DNA from: Acinetobacter kanungonis
GTDB lineage: Bacteria; Pseudomonadota; Gammaproteobacteria; Pseudomonadales; Moraxellaceae
Reading direction: 5' to 3'
DNA: 64,000 bases
NCBI RefSeq assembly: GCF_009939195.1
Contig: NZ_JAACKC010000001.1
Coordinates: 16,629-80,628, forward strand
Shown: one piece after another, positions 26,440-34,909 of the stretch
How positions within the stretch are numbered: the first letter of the stretch is position 1
How the letters are laid out: every line of letters starts with the position of its first letter
Made by a program: the position numbers and the translations under genes
The notes under the pieces: model-generated
The model's database searches: none
Seen by the model: the letters and a program-made list of their open reading frames with translations, nothing else
Told to the model about the DNA's origin: nothing

Positions 26440-26679
26440 TTATTTATTTTTCTCAATTAGTTCCGCTACGGCTTTAGCTTCCAACACTTTACCGCTAGAA
26501 ACGATTTTATTATCAATAATCAGCCCCGGTGTGCTTAACAGGCCTGTTTCCGCGATTTTCATCATATCCGTGACATATTCAATGTCCGCTTGCACGCCTG
26601 TTCCTTTGACTGCTTCTTCTGTTGCTGCCAAGAGTGCCTTACATTTACGGCAGCCTGTACCTACGACTTTAATTTGCAT
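26440..26679 (-). CDS. Thioredoxin-like small redox protein (TM0996/MTH895 family)
   Basis: This 79-residue single-domain thioredoxin-fold protein has the redox pair in GTGCRKCKAL (residues 8-17) and the cis-proline segment LLSTPGLIIDNKIV (about 48-61). Such proteins are regularly encoded beside PF03773 permeases, as here, where the permease gene lies 19 bases upstream in the same direction. It may deliver or reduce a thiol-bound metalloid or act on the permease cysteines; this is inference. Ribosome site GGAGAA precedes the ATG. Confidence 0.85.
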   Translation of the reverse strand: MQIKVVGTGCRKCKALLAATEEAVKGTGVQADIEYVTDMMKIAETGLLSTPGLIIDNKIVSSGKVLEAKAVAELIEKNK

Positions 26680-26698
26680 GTTTTATTCTCCAAACGTT

Positions 26699-27718
26699 TT
26701 ATAAAAACCAGTAACCAAAACTATTTAAACTGTAGCCGATGACCAGAATTCCCACAAATACGATACCAATAAACAGGCTAAGTAAAGGAAGTTTCACCAC
26801 CTGTTTTAACAGGATCAGGGATGGTAAGGAAAGTGCAGTGACTGCCATCATAAGGGCTAATACTGTACCTAGCCCCACGCCTTTCGCAACTAAAGCTTCT
26901 GCAATCGGAAGGGTGCCAAAGATATCTGCGTACATCGGTATCCCCACGATCGTAGCGATTAACACAGAATACCAGTGTTCCTGACCAAGTAAGACCGTAA
27001 TCCATTGTTCAGGAATCCAGTTATGAATCGCCGCACCAATACCTACCCCAATCAGCACATAGAACCAGACCTTGTTAAAAATTTCGACTACCTGTTCCCA
27101 AGCGAACTCGCGTCGCTCTTTCGCAGTCATACTGAAATCCTCTTCTCCCTGAATGGCACCATTGAGGGTTACAAACTCAGCGACATACTTTTCCATTTTT
27201 AGGTAACTGATTAAGGAACCACCTAGTACGGCTAACACCAAGCCTAAGAGCACATAGATCATGGCAATTTTCCAGTTAAAGATGCTGGCCAATAAAATAA
27301 TCGAAGCTAAATCCACCAGAGGAGATGAGATTAAAAATGAAAAGGTCACCCCAACCGGTAGCCCTGCACGGGTGAAACCAATAAACAGCGGAATGGAGGA
27401 ACAGGAACAGAATGGTGTAATGGTCCCTAATAAAGCCCCCATGATATTGGCTTTTATTCCCGTCATTCGACCCAAAATTTGTCGGGTACGTTCAGGTGGG
27501 AAATAACTCTGAATATATGACAGGGTATAGATCAGAACAGTGAGCAGAATAAAAATCTTGAAGACGTCATAGATAAAAAAGTGAATACTGCCACCCAGCC
27601 GAGTTGCGACTGATAAACCAAGTAGATTTTCGACGAACCAGCGCACACCATCTGACAACCAGGTCATTTTCAGCAGCGCATTATTCAACCAAGTAAAGAG
27701 GGCAATTATTTGATCCAT
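26699..27718 (-). CDS. PF03773 permease (ArsP-like)
   Basis: This 339-residue inner-membrane protein has about eight helices. The hallmark is TPFCSCSSIPLFIGFTRAGL (about residues 101-120) with a CSCSS cysteine motif, and a second similar half repeats the fold (PMYADIFGTLPIAEALV). A long cytoplasmic loop lies between (residues 180-210). ArsP members of the family export trivalent organoarsenicals, and others are linked to copper or zinc. With the arsRC-acr3 operon 0.7 kb away and a redox partner gene directly downstream, metalloid export is the likeliest role. A GGAG-like site (AGGAGAT) precedes the ATG. Confidence 0.8.
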   Translation of the reverse strand: MDQIIALFTWLNNALLKMTWLSDGVRWFVENLLGLSVATRLGGSIHFFIYDVFKIFILLTVLIYTLSYIQSYFPPERTRQILGRMTGIKANIMGALLGTITPFCSCSSIPLFIGFTRAGLPVGVTFSFLISSPLVDLASIILLASIFNWKIAMIYVLLGLVLAVLGGSLISYLKMEKYVAEFVTLNGAIQGEEDFSMTAKERREFAWEQVVEIFNKVWFYVLIGVGIGAAIHNWIPEQWITVLLGQEHWYSVLIATIVGIPMYADIFGTLPIAEALVAKGVGLGTVLALMMAVTALSLPSLILLKQVVKLPLLSLFIGIVFVGILVIGYSLNSFGYWFL

Positions 27719-28363
27719 TTAAATCTCCTGATCTTGGGGGGAATAATATAGTTCTTGTGTAAATAGAGACAGCTCTTAAGCACGGATGAGATTTAGTGAA
27801 TAGCGTACGTCTTTTCAGCCTTTAACCAAACTTGATTCAGTCAAACTTGATGTGATGTGATACAGTAGGCTGTGTGATGGCAAAATTTTTTAGCAATTCA
27901 CATGCGCAACATTTCCCTGCCTATAGCATCTGTAATATCTTGAGACGAGTAGCGTCCGTCAAAAATTTATAAAGAGAAGTCGCTTGTTCATGATCCAATT
28001 AAGATTTTCCGAAACATACTTATAATATTGAGTATCTATATTACATTGATCACCATCAATGTATTTTTTCTATAACAAAGCCCATATTTCAACTTTTCCC
28101 TGATAACGCAATACTCCAACCTCTGAACTATCCGCAATTTCTGCGGATAAACCTTGGGGTAAGTTTTGTACGCTCTGGCTGACATGAATTAGGGAAGATT
28201 ACGTCTATATCGCTCCCTAATTTTTTTCATATGATGAAATTATGGAGTACAGAATACTCCAGCACATAAAACAATAATGATAAGTGCAACATGTCTTAGA
28301 ACTCATCAACCACATACGAAAAAGCCCGACAAAAATGTCGGGCTTTTTTATTATTTAAACTTC
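27719..28363. other. Intergenic region with hairpins and a possible coding remnant
   Basis: This is 645 bases without an intact gene. On the minus strand 28190-28070 reads as a protein tail, including QNLPQGLSAEIADSSEVGVL and ending VEIWALL at a stop; it has no start and may be a gene remnant. TTAGGGA (28189) and TCCCTAA (28214) make a stem followed by seven T residues. GGAGTA/TACTCC forms another dyad at 28244-28260. The higBA terminator lies at 28321-28346. Confidence 0.4.
28319..28350. terminator. Terminator after the HigBA-type pair
   Basis: AAAGCCCGACA (28321-28331) and TGTCGGGCTTT (28336-28346) form an 11-bp stem with loop AAAA, with an A-run before and T-run after. It lies just beyond the antitoxin stop on the minus strand. 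Confidence 0.9.
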
Positions 28364-28636
28364 TTAAATCAAAGTCGGATGAGCATTCAGAATGTGAATT
28401 AGAGTCGCTGCAGGACCAGTCGGATAGCGACGACCTTGTTCCCAGTTCTGTAGCGTTCTCACGCTGATATGCAAACGTGCAGCAAACTCAGCCTGAGTTA
28501 AGCCAGTTTTCTCAAGTACTTCTTTAATATCTGGCAGTTCAAGCTCTGAGACTCGACTTGCCTTCATCTCATTACGTTTGATGGCACCAGCTTCTTTGAT
28601 TGAAGCAACCAGATCATCAAATAAGTTGTTATCCAT
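28364..28636 (-). CDS. HigA/NadS-type HTH antitoxin
   Basis: This 90-residue antitoxin has a C-terminal XRE helix-turn-helix: LTQAEFAARLHISVRTLQNW (about residues 46-65), then EQGRRYPTGPA. It neutralises the RelE-like toxin encoded just upstream and represses the operon. Its start overlaps the toxin's stop by a few bases. The toxin-first order is the HigBA/RelE-NadS arrangement. Confidence 0.88.
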   Translation of the reverse strand: MDNNLFDDLVASIKEAGAIKRNEMKASRVSELELPDIKEVLEKTGLTQAEFAARLHISVRTLQNWEQGRRYPTGPAATLIHILNAHPTLI

Positions 28637-28937
28637 GAAATTGCTCCTTCACTAATTGACGCAGGATCGAGGTTTCTTTGTCTGTCAGATTATCTTTCAT
28701 CGACTTTGGATAAGCCACCAAGAAAAAAATCTGATCATCCTCTGTGACCCAATAATAGATCACACGGATACCACCACTTTTGCCTTTATTGCCCTGAGCA
28801 CAACGTACTTTACGAATTCCACCACCATTCTTGATTAAGTCACCATTATCAGACTGTACCAAGAGATATTGCTGGAGCTGACGATACTCTTCATCACTCA
28901 CAAGCTCTTTGATTTGCTTGGTAAAAAAGTACGTCAA
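28629..28937 (-). CDS. RelE/HigB-type mRNA interferase toxin
   Basis: This 102-residue RelE-superfamily protein cleaves mRNA at the ribosome in characterised relatives. Conserved parts are the N-terminal LVSDEEYRQLQQYLL helix, the strand-turn GGIRKVRCAQGNKGKSGGIR (about residues 39-58) with basic catalytic candidates, and IYYWVTEDDQIFFLVAYPKS. The C-terminus runs into the antitoxin start. The only in-frame start after an upstream TAA is TTG 28937, with no good ribosome site, which may keep toxin expression low. Confidence 0.88.
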   Translation of the reverse strand: MTYFFTKQIKELVSDEEYRQLQQYLLVQSDNGDLIKNGGGIRKVRCAQGNKGKSGGIRVIYYWVTEDDQIFFLVAYPKSMKDNLTDKETSILRQLVKEQFHG

Positions 28938-29149
28938 TGGCGTTTAGCAGTTTTAGAATAAAAAACGAGAGATGTAGACTCTCATTTAGCATAATCCGTT
29001 TGATGTTAATTTTATAAAATCTAAAATTAACGTTACGTTAGCTTTAGAGGGAAGCATTGTCCATTATTTTGGCTAGGATCACACAACCTAAAGGTAACCA
29101 GGACGCAAATAAACTTATTCCGATACATCTATTTAATGCTTTCTAATAA
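28938..29149. other. Upstream region of the TA operon
   Basis: The region is AT-rich, with TTAACGTTACGTTAGC near 29025-29045 as a candidate promoter/operator element. No gene was recognised. Confidence 0.3.
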
Positions 29150-29368
29150 TTAAATCCCTATTTCGAATCTCTTTACGTACGGTCACAGGCTTTGTTCGGT
29201 AATCCTTCCTAAAAATAATGAAGAGCTCCATCTACTCATAGCCTCCACAGGCTTGAAGTTTTAGGTAGAATTACTTTGAAGGTGAGTGGAAATGTAAAAA
29301 CATCAACCTGAATGTATCGTCGCTAATCGCGTAAATTTCATATTGGTATAAAGAACATACAAATGCCC
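29150..29368 (+). pseudogene. Decayed IS5-family transposase fragment
   Basis: This stretch matches the intact transposase at 21563 by eye, with an internal deletion and several shifts. TAAATCCCTATTTCGA and TCTTTACGTACGGTCAC correspond to bases near 21750-21785. GAAGTTTTAGGT, GGTGAGTGGAAA and CATATTGGTATA correspond to about 21936-22022. No inverted repeats were seen around it. It is an old, inactive copy at the right side of the accessory stretch. Confidence 0.75.
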
Positions 29369-29373
29369 TTTAT

Positions 29374-30279
29374 TCATGAAAGAACAATTTTACTTAAGAA
29401 ATACTTTAAGATCATATTGTTTGACTTGGTTTTTTTAGTGATTAAGCAAATTTTTGTTGAATAGGTCATCTCGGATTCTAGTAAAGATACCATTTGAGAT
29501 TCAGAAACCCATTTTTTAGCATAATGATCAGGAAGAAATCCAAGAAAGTTTCCAGTTAGAATTAAAAAAGCTATTCCTTCTCGATCTGTAGCTGATGCTT
29601 TGGTATTGAGTAATTGATGTAAATGAATTGCATCGGAAGGGAGATTGTAGTTGGGCATAATTGCCTTGTATTTCTTTAATTCATTTAAAGATATTAAGTG
29701 TTTTTTAGAAAAAAGAGGGTGTTTATTCCCACAGTATAAATAAGAATTTTCTTCATAAAGATCAATATATTCTAGCCCTTTAAGTGGGGTGACAAAGGGG
29801 ATTACGCCAATATGAATGCGTCCATCTAACACTTTACTTTCTATGTCTGAGAGGGTACTCATACTGATATTTATTTTAACATCAGGATGTTCATTACTTA
29901 ATTGACGTAAAGCATCAGTAATATGTTCATTAGAAATAGTAACTAAGTTATTGATTATACCTATATTAAATTCACCTTTGAACTTATTATGGATTTGATT
30001 TACCTGAACTCTGAAATCGTCAATCGATGCCAAAAGTACATCTATATACTCTAATAATTCTTGACCTTCTTCTGTTACAGAAAAACCAGCTCGACCCCTT
30101 TGGCATAACCTAAAACCGACTCGCTCCTCTAAGTCACTCATATGTAAGCTGATTGCTGATCGGCTAATACCGATTAAACTTTCAGCTGCAGTGAAACTTC
30201 CACATTCGCAAACAGTTTTAAAAATTTTTAATAATTTAATGTCTGGATTTGTGACTTGTTGTAATTTTTTCACTTTCAT
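29374..30279 (-). CDS. LysR-family regulator divergent from an omega-aminotransferase
   Basis: This 301-residue LysR protein has an HTH in CGSFTAAESLIGISRSAISL (about residues 27-46) and HMSDLEERVGFRLCQRGRAG. The effector domain starts near residue 95 (GEFNIGIINNLVTISNEH). It is divergently placed against the aminotransferase gene with about 98 bases between, the typical LysR arrangement, so it most likely controls that gene. The inducer is unknown. Confidence 0.85.
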   Translation of the reverse strand: MKVKKLQQVTNPDIKLLKIFKTVCECGSFTAAESLIGISRSAISLHMSDLEERVGFRLCQRGRAGFSVTEEGQELLEYIDVLLASIDDFRVQVNQIHNKFKGEFNIGIINNLVTISNEHITDALRQLSNEHPDVKINISMSTLSDIESKVLDGRIHIGVIPFVTPLKGLEYIDLYEENSYLYCGNKHPLFSKKHLISLNELKKYKAIMPNYNLPSDAIHLHQLLNTKASATDREGIAFLILTGNFLGFLPDHYAKKWVSESQMVSLLESEMTYSTKICLITKKTKSNNMILKYFLSKIVLS

Positions 30280-30377
30280 ATACGTATTTTTTTTTATATC
30301 TAAAGTTAAATTAAATTAAATTTATCAAAAGTATGTGAAGCTGTAAATTAAATCTAAATTGATATTTGGATTGCAGC

Positions 30378-31709
30378 ATGAACCACGCGAATAATATTTC
30401 AAACATGAAGCTCGATGCCCATTGGATGCCTTTTACTTCAAATCGGAATTTTAAAAAGGACCCTCGTATTATTGTCGGAGCGAAAGGCGCTAATCTAATA
30501 GATGATAAGGGCAGAGAAATTTATGACTCTCTCTCAGGCTTATGGACTTGTGGCATTGGACATGGCAATTTAGAAATTCAAAAAGCAGTCAGTAAACAAT
30601 TAATTGATTTGGATTATTCACCAGCTTTTCAATTTGGTCATCCCTTATCATTTCAATTAGCCGAAAAAATTATTGAACATATGCCTAAAGGGTTGAATCA
30701 TGTGTTTTTCACTGATTCTGGTTCTGAGTCCGCGGATACTGCCATCAAAATGGCACGTGCTTATTGGAGAATTAAAGGACAACCCTCTAAAACTAAATTG
30801 ATTGGACGTTCACGTGGTTATCATGGAGTCAATATAGGTGGTACAAGCCTTGGTGGAATTGGTGGCAATAGGAAGCTGTTTGGAGAATTATTAACTGCTG
30901 ATCACTTACCTCATACTTTGCAAAAAGATCAATGCTTTACAAAAGGTATGGCAGATCAAGGGGGAATTGAGTTAGCGAACGAAATGCTCAATCTTATTGA
31001 ACTCCATGATGCATCTAATATTGCCGCAGTGATTGTAGAGCCTGTTTCTGGTTCAGCAGGAGCAATTGTTCCTCCTGTTGGATATTTGAAACGTTTAAGA
31101 GAAATTTGTGATCAGTACAATATTTTACTGATCTTTGATGAAGTGATTACTGCATTTGGTCGAATGGGACGTTGGACGGGCGCTGAATATTTTGGTGTAA
31201 CTCCTGATATTTTAAATTTTGCGAAACAAATTACAAATGGGGCAATTCCTTTGGGTGGGGTCGTTGCGAGCAGTGAAATTTATAATACTTTTATGGAACA
31301 AGACCTTCCCGAGCATATGGTTGAATTTCCACATGGTTATACTTATTCAGCACATCCTGTTGCTTGTGCTGCAGGTCTCGCGACCTTGGCAGAAATTAAA
31401 AATCGCCAATTAATTGAAAGTTCAGCTGAATTAGCCCTACATTTTGAAAATTTATTGCATGAATTGAAAGGCTCACCTCACATTATAGATATTCGTAATT
31501 GCGGTCTAATTGGTGCAATACAGCTAGCAGCAAGAGATTCAGATAGTTCAATACGACCCTTTGAATTGGGGATGCAATTATGGAAAAAGGGTTTTTATGT
31601 CCGCTTTGGTGCAGATACGCTTCAGTTTGGCCCTATGTTTAATTCAGAGCGTGATGATTTAGAACGGTTATTTAATGCTGTTGGAGATTGTTTATATTCT
31701 GTTCGGTAA
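30378..31709 (+). CDS. Omega-amino acid (beta-alanine type):pyruvate aminotransferase
   Basis: This class III PLP transaminase of about 443 residues starts MNHANNISNMKLDAHWMPFT; the WMPF start is typical of omega-amino acid:pyruvate transaminases. Motifs are YDSLSGLWTCGIGHGN, FFTDSGSESADTAIKMARAY (phosphate cup), SRGYHGVNIGGTSLGGI, LIFDEVITAFGRMG (cofactor Asp) and the lysine in FAKQITNGAIPLGGV. It would convert beta-alanine or a related amine plus pyruvate to the semialdehyde plus alanine. A semialdehyde dehydrogenase that could use the product is at 38278. TTG 30366 is possible but ATG 30378 is preferred. It is followed by a strong hairpin. Confidence 0.82.
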   Translation: MNHANNISNMKLDAHWMPFTSNRNFKKDPRIIVGAKGANLIDDKGREIYDSLSGLWTCGIGHGNLEIQKAVSKQLIDLDYSPAFQFGHPLSFQLAEKIIEHMPKGLNHVFFTDSGSESADTAIKMARAYWRIKGQPSKTKLIGRSRGYHGVNIGGTSLGGIGGNRKLFGELLTADHLPHTLQKDQCFTKGMADQGGIELANEMLNLIELHDASNIAAVIVEPVSGSAGAIVPPVGYLKRLREICDQYNILLIFDEVITAFGRMGRWTGAEYFGVTPDILNFAKQITNGAIPLGGVVASSEIYNTFMEQDLPEHMVEFPHGYTYSAHPVACAAGLATLAEIKNRQLIESSAELALHFENLLHELKGSPHIIDIRNCGLIGAIQLAARDSDSSIRPFELGMQLWKKGFYVRFGADTLQFGPMFNSERDDLERLFNAVGDCLYSVR

Positions 31710-31752
31710 TTCTAATTGGTATGAATGCAACTGTTAAATCATTTTACAAATT

Positions 31753-31784
31753 TAAATCTCAAGCTGAAAACAGCTTGAGATTTA
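31753..31784. terminator. Stem-loop terminator after the omega-aminotransferase
   Basis: AAATCTCAAGCTG (31754-31766) and CAGCTTGAGATTT (31771-31783) form a perfect 13-bp stem with loop AAAA. It serves the aminotransferase gene and may also serve the converging LysR gene. Confidence 0.8.
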
Positions 31785-31864
31785 TCAATTTACTCAACAC
31801 AATAAAAAATTGAAAAGTGTTTGAAGCTAATACCTTAACACTTTATATAGGTGATTATTACCCT

Positions 31865-32749
31865 TTATTCTACTTGGGATAACAACCAATTATAGACTAT
31901 AGCTAGTGCATCAGATTTTTCAGGCCGACGAGGTGTCACTAAATAAAATCCTGTATCCGTAACAATTTCCTTTTCAAATACTTTAATGAGTTTTCCTGTT
32001 TCTAGGTCTGAAGTTACGAAAATAGGATTGGTAAGCGTAATTCCTTGACCCGCAATCGCTGCGTCTATTGCCAGTAGTGTTTGATTAAAGCGTATATTTT
32101 TAAATAGATTTTGATTATTTAATAAAGGGATGGTTTCTAAAAAAAAATGCCAAAGATTGTTTGCATCGTGCAGTAATGTGTACTGCTGTAATTCTTCAAG
32201 TGCCAGTGGTCTTTTATCAGCAGGGATTAAATTTGGGTTGGCTACTGCAATAAAAGAATCTTTTAACAGTAACTGTGTGTTCAAACCAGCTCCAGAAGGA
32301 GGTTTCCCATACCGAATAGCGATATCCACGGCATCATTCTGAAAATGAGACAGTCTTTCTGTCGCTAAAATCTGTAAATCAATATCTGGGTACTGCTGTG
32401 TAAAATTATTCAGTCTTGGAATTAACCATTTCGATGCAAATGTTGGAGTTACGCTAATCGTTATGTGATTTGATTGATGTCGAAAAGATTGGGTAGCTTC
32501 ATAGATTAAATTAAAAGCCTGACCAATACTTTGCGCATAGTTCCGACCATTCATCGTTAAAATAATCCCTTTAGGGTGGCGTTCAAATAATTTTGAACCC
32601 AGCTCATCTTCTAGACTTCTAATTTGCTGAGCAATAGCACTTTGAGTGACGTGCAATTCCTCCGCAGCTAATTTGAAATTTAGATGTCTACTTGCAGCTT
32701 CAAATGCTTTTAAAGCATTCAGTGAAGGTAATCTATTAAGTTGCTTCAT
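31865..32749 (-). CDS. GcvA-like LysR regulator
   Basis: This 294-residue regulator has the GcvA-subgroup start RLPSLNALKAFEAASRHLNF and HTH AAEELHVTQSAIAQQIRSLE. It continues FERHPKGIILTMNGR and an effector domain with TPTFASKWLIPRLNNF. It is divergent from the SDR gene at 32870 (120 bases between) and probably regulates it and perhaps the following MFS gene. The ligand is unknown. Confidence 0.85.
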   Translation of the reverse strand: MKQLNRLPSLNALKAFEAASRHLNFKLAAEELHVTQSAIAQQIRSLEDELGSKLFERHPKGIILTMNGRNYAQSIGQAFNLIYEATQSFRHQSNHITISVTPTFASKWLIPRLNNFTQQYPDIDLQILATERLSHFQNDAVDIAIRYGKPPSGAGLNTQLLLKDSFIAVANPNLIPADKRPLALEELQQYTLLHDANNLWHFFLETIPLLNNQNLFKNIRFNQTLLAIDAAIAGQGITLTNPIFVTSDLETGKLIKVFEKEIVTDTGFYLVTPRRPEKSDALAIVYNWLLSQVE

Positions 32750-32869
32750 GCTGTAGTTTTTCTACACCAAATGAGGAGAAAAGATTAAGCCGGCTGCACA
32801 AGCTCCTATGCTAATCTGACTTTAATGTCTGAGTTCTAATGAACTCTTCTATTATTGAGGATAGCATAG

Positions 32870-33574
32870 ATGACTGTAGAAAAAGTAGCACTAATCATGG
32901 CAGGTGGCAGTGGTATGGGAGCTGCTGCTGCACGAAAATTGCATCAAGAAGGCTATCATATCGGTATTCTTTCATCTTCTGGAAAAGGTGAGCAAATTGC
33001 AAAAGAATTAGATGGCATTGGTGTGACAGGTACAAATCAATCTCCTCAGGATATTCAAAATCTTGTTGAACAAGCATATGAAAAATGGGGGCGGGTAGAT
33101 GTACTGGTCAATAGTGCAGGACATGGACCACGAGCTCCGATTTTAGAGATCACAGATGAGCAATGGCATTTAGGCTTAGACACCTATTTATTAAATGTTA
33201 TTCGTGCCACTCGACTGGTTACACCAATTATGGAAAAACAGAATGCTGGTGTAATTATTAATATTTCTAGTGCTTGGACATTTGAACCCAGTGAGATGTT
33301 TCCAACCTCAGCAGTTTTTCGCGCAGGCCTTGCTTCATTTACTAAAATTTTCGTGGACAAGTATTCTGCGAATAATATACGCATGAATAATATTCTTCCT
33401 GGGTGGATTGATAGTTTGCCTGAAACGGAAGAGAGAAGAAATTCTGTACCACTGCAAAGATATGGTACGAGCGAGGAAATCGCGTCAACAATCAGTTTCC
33501 TAGCTTCTGATGGGGCAGCATATATTACGGGGCAAAATATTCGTGTAGATGGTGGTATTACACGTTCAGTCTAA
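32870..33574 (+). CDS. SDR-family protein lacking the canonical YxxxK pair
   Basis: This 234-residue Rossmann protein has MAGGSGMGAAAARKL (residues 10-24) as a modified TGxxxGxG cofactor loop, VLVNSAGHG (NNAG-like) near 78, the serine in NISSAWTFEP (133/134) and a C-terminal ITGQNIRVDGG. At the place of the catalytic tyrosine and lysine it reads SAVFRAGLASF: Phe150 and Leu154 replace Tyr and Lys. A classical oxidoreductase reaction is therefore doubtful. It may be a non-catalytic or differently acting member. It is divergent from a GcvA-like LysR and separated from the MFS gene by a terminator. Confidence 0.78.
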   Translation: MTVEKVALIMAGGSGMGAAAARKLHQEGYHIGILSSSGKGEQIAKELDGIGVTGTNQSPQDIQNLVEQAYEKWGRVDVLVNSAGHGPRAPILEITDEQWHLGLDTYLLNVIRATRLVTPIMEKQNAGVIINISSAWTFEPSEMFPTSAVFRAGLASFTKIFVDKYSANNIRMNNILPGWIDSLPETEERRNSVPLQRYGTSEEIASTISFLASDGAAYITGQNIRVDGGITRSV

Positions 33575-33600
33575 CCTTGTTTCATCACATCAATTGGTTA

Positions 33601-33631
33601 AGCCTCGTAATTTAATTTACGAGGCTTTTTA
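33601..33631. terminator. Terminator between SDR and MFS genes
   Basis: GCCTCGTAA (33602) and TTACGAGGC (33617) form a 9-bp stem followed by TTTTT. It separates the SDR from the MFS gene 15 bases later, so the MFS gene depends on readthrough or its own promoter. Confidence 0.85.
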
Positions 33632-33645
33632 AGTGAGTAAAAAAG

Positions 33646-34851
33646 ATGGCAGCATTGATTCTAGGGAAATCGTCTAAATTAGATGTGACAAGGAAAATCA
33701 TCTCAGTTGTTATTTTTACAGCTTTTTCATATTTATCGGTTGGATTGCCTTTAGCAGTTTTACCCAACTTTATTGTAAATGAACTGAAATTTACTCCATT
33801 TATAGTTGGTTTGATTATCAGTCTACCTTATTTGACCACGTTGTTTACTCGCCCTACTGCTGGAAAGCTCGTCGATATAAAAGGCTCAAGATATGTCGTT
33901 CTTCTAGGTTTAATTTGTTGTGGCTTAAGTGGAGTGTTCGCATTTTTTGCATTATGGGGAGATGAGTATCCTATTTTATGTCTATCATTACTCGTTATTT
34001 CTAGATTATTTTTAGGATGTAGTGAGAGTTTTTGTAGTACAGGAGCAACATTGTGGGGAATCCAATTAGTTGGACAGCAAGAAACTTCACGGGTAATTTC
34101 ATGGAATGGTGCGGCAACCTATTTATCAATGGCAATTGGTGCTCCCTTGGGAGTATTTTTTAATGCTCAATTTGGAATTTTTGGTTTTGCAGTTTTCACA
34201 GTAATTCTTGCAGTTATTGGGTTATCTCTGGCTTATCGAAAACCGGGTATACGGACTGGAAATGTAAGACCTGAAGGGCTGCCAATGATTACAGTATTAT
34301 CAAGAGTATGGGTATTCGGTTTAGGTCAGGCTTTAGGTACCTTAGGTTTTGGAGTGCTTTCTACTTTTGTTGCATTATTCTTCTTGGAGAAGGGCTGGGA
34401 TAATGCAGCGATTGCTCTCACTTTATTTAGTGTTGGTTTTGTTGGCGCACGATTTATTTTTTCTAATACCATTGAGCATTTTGGTGGGAAAAGAGTTGCA
34501 CTATGGTGCTTTTTAATTGAAGCCTTAGGATTACTCATTATATGGCAATCAGAGGATCGAATCATTGCTTATATTGGAGCATTTTTTGTAGGAGTTGGTT
34601 TCTCTATGGTTTTTCCTGCTTTGGGTGTGGAAGCCATGAAAAAGTTTAGTGATGAAAATAAGGGCGTTGCCTTAGGTGTGTTCACAGCATTTTTTGATAT
34701 TGCATTGCTATTCATTGGTCCAATAGCTGGAGTTCTGATTCCTATTATTTCGGTGCAGGACTTATATGGGGTGATGGGAGGTGTGACTTTAGTATCAATT
34801 CTTATACTCTATTTCTTATTTAACAGAGAAAATAATAAGAACTACGAATAA
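33646..34851 (+). CDS. MFS transporter (YhhS/YfcJ-like)
   Basis: This 401-residue major facilitator has 12 predicted helices. The N-terminal half carries LPNFIVNELKFTPFIVGLII and the loop motif TRPTAGKLVDIKGSR (motif A-like, about residues 66-80). The second half has GFVGARFIFSNTIEHFGGKR and FFVGVGFSMVFPALG. This layout (FxPxxVGLxxxxxxxxxLxTRPxAG) is that of the YhhS/UPF0226 arabinose-efflux-like group. It may import or export a metabolite of the neighbouring catabolic genes; the substrate is unknown. The ribosome site is weak. Confidence 0.82.
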   Translation: MAALILGKSSKLDVTRKIISVVIFTAFSYLSVGLPLAVLPNFIVNELKFTPFIVGLIISLPYLTTLFTRPTAGKLVDIKGSRYVVLLGLICCGLSGVFAFFALWGDEYPILCLSLLVISRLFLGCSESFCSTGATLWGIQLVGQQETSRVISWNGAATYLSMAIGAPLGVFFNAQFGIFGFAVFTVILAVIGLSLAYRKPGIRTGNVRPEGLPMITVLSRVWVFGLGQALGTLGFGVLSTFVALFFLEKGWDNAAIALTLFSVGFVGARFIFSNTIEHFGGKRVALWCFLIEALGLLIIWQSEDRIIAYIGAFFVGVGFSMVFPALGVEAMKKFSDENKGVALGVFTAFFDIALLFIGPIAGVLIPIISVQDLYGVMGGVTLVSILILYFLFNRENNKNYE

Positions 34852-34870
34852 GTACATTGAATGATATGAC

Positions 34871-34907
34871 AAGAGTATTGTGTTTAAACCACAATACTCT
34901 TTTTTTA
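34871..34907. terminator. Bidirectional terminator between MFS and SDR genes
   Basis: AAGAGTATTGTG (34871-34882) and CACAATACTCTT (34890-34901) form a 12-bp stem with loop TTTAAAC and a T-run after. It ends both convergent units. Confidence 0.88.
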
Positions 34908-34909
34908 AC

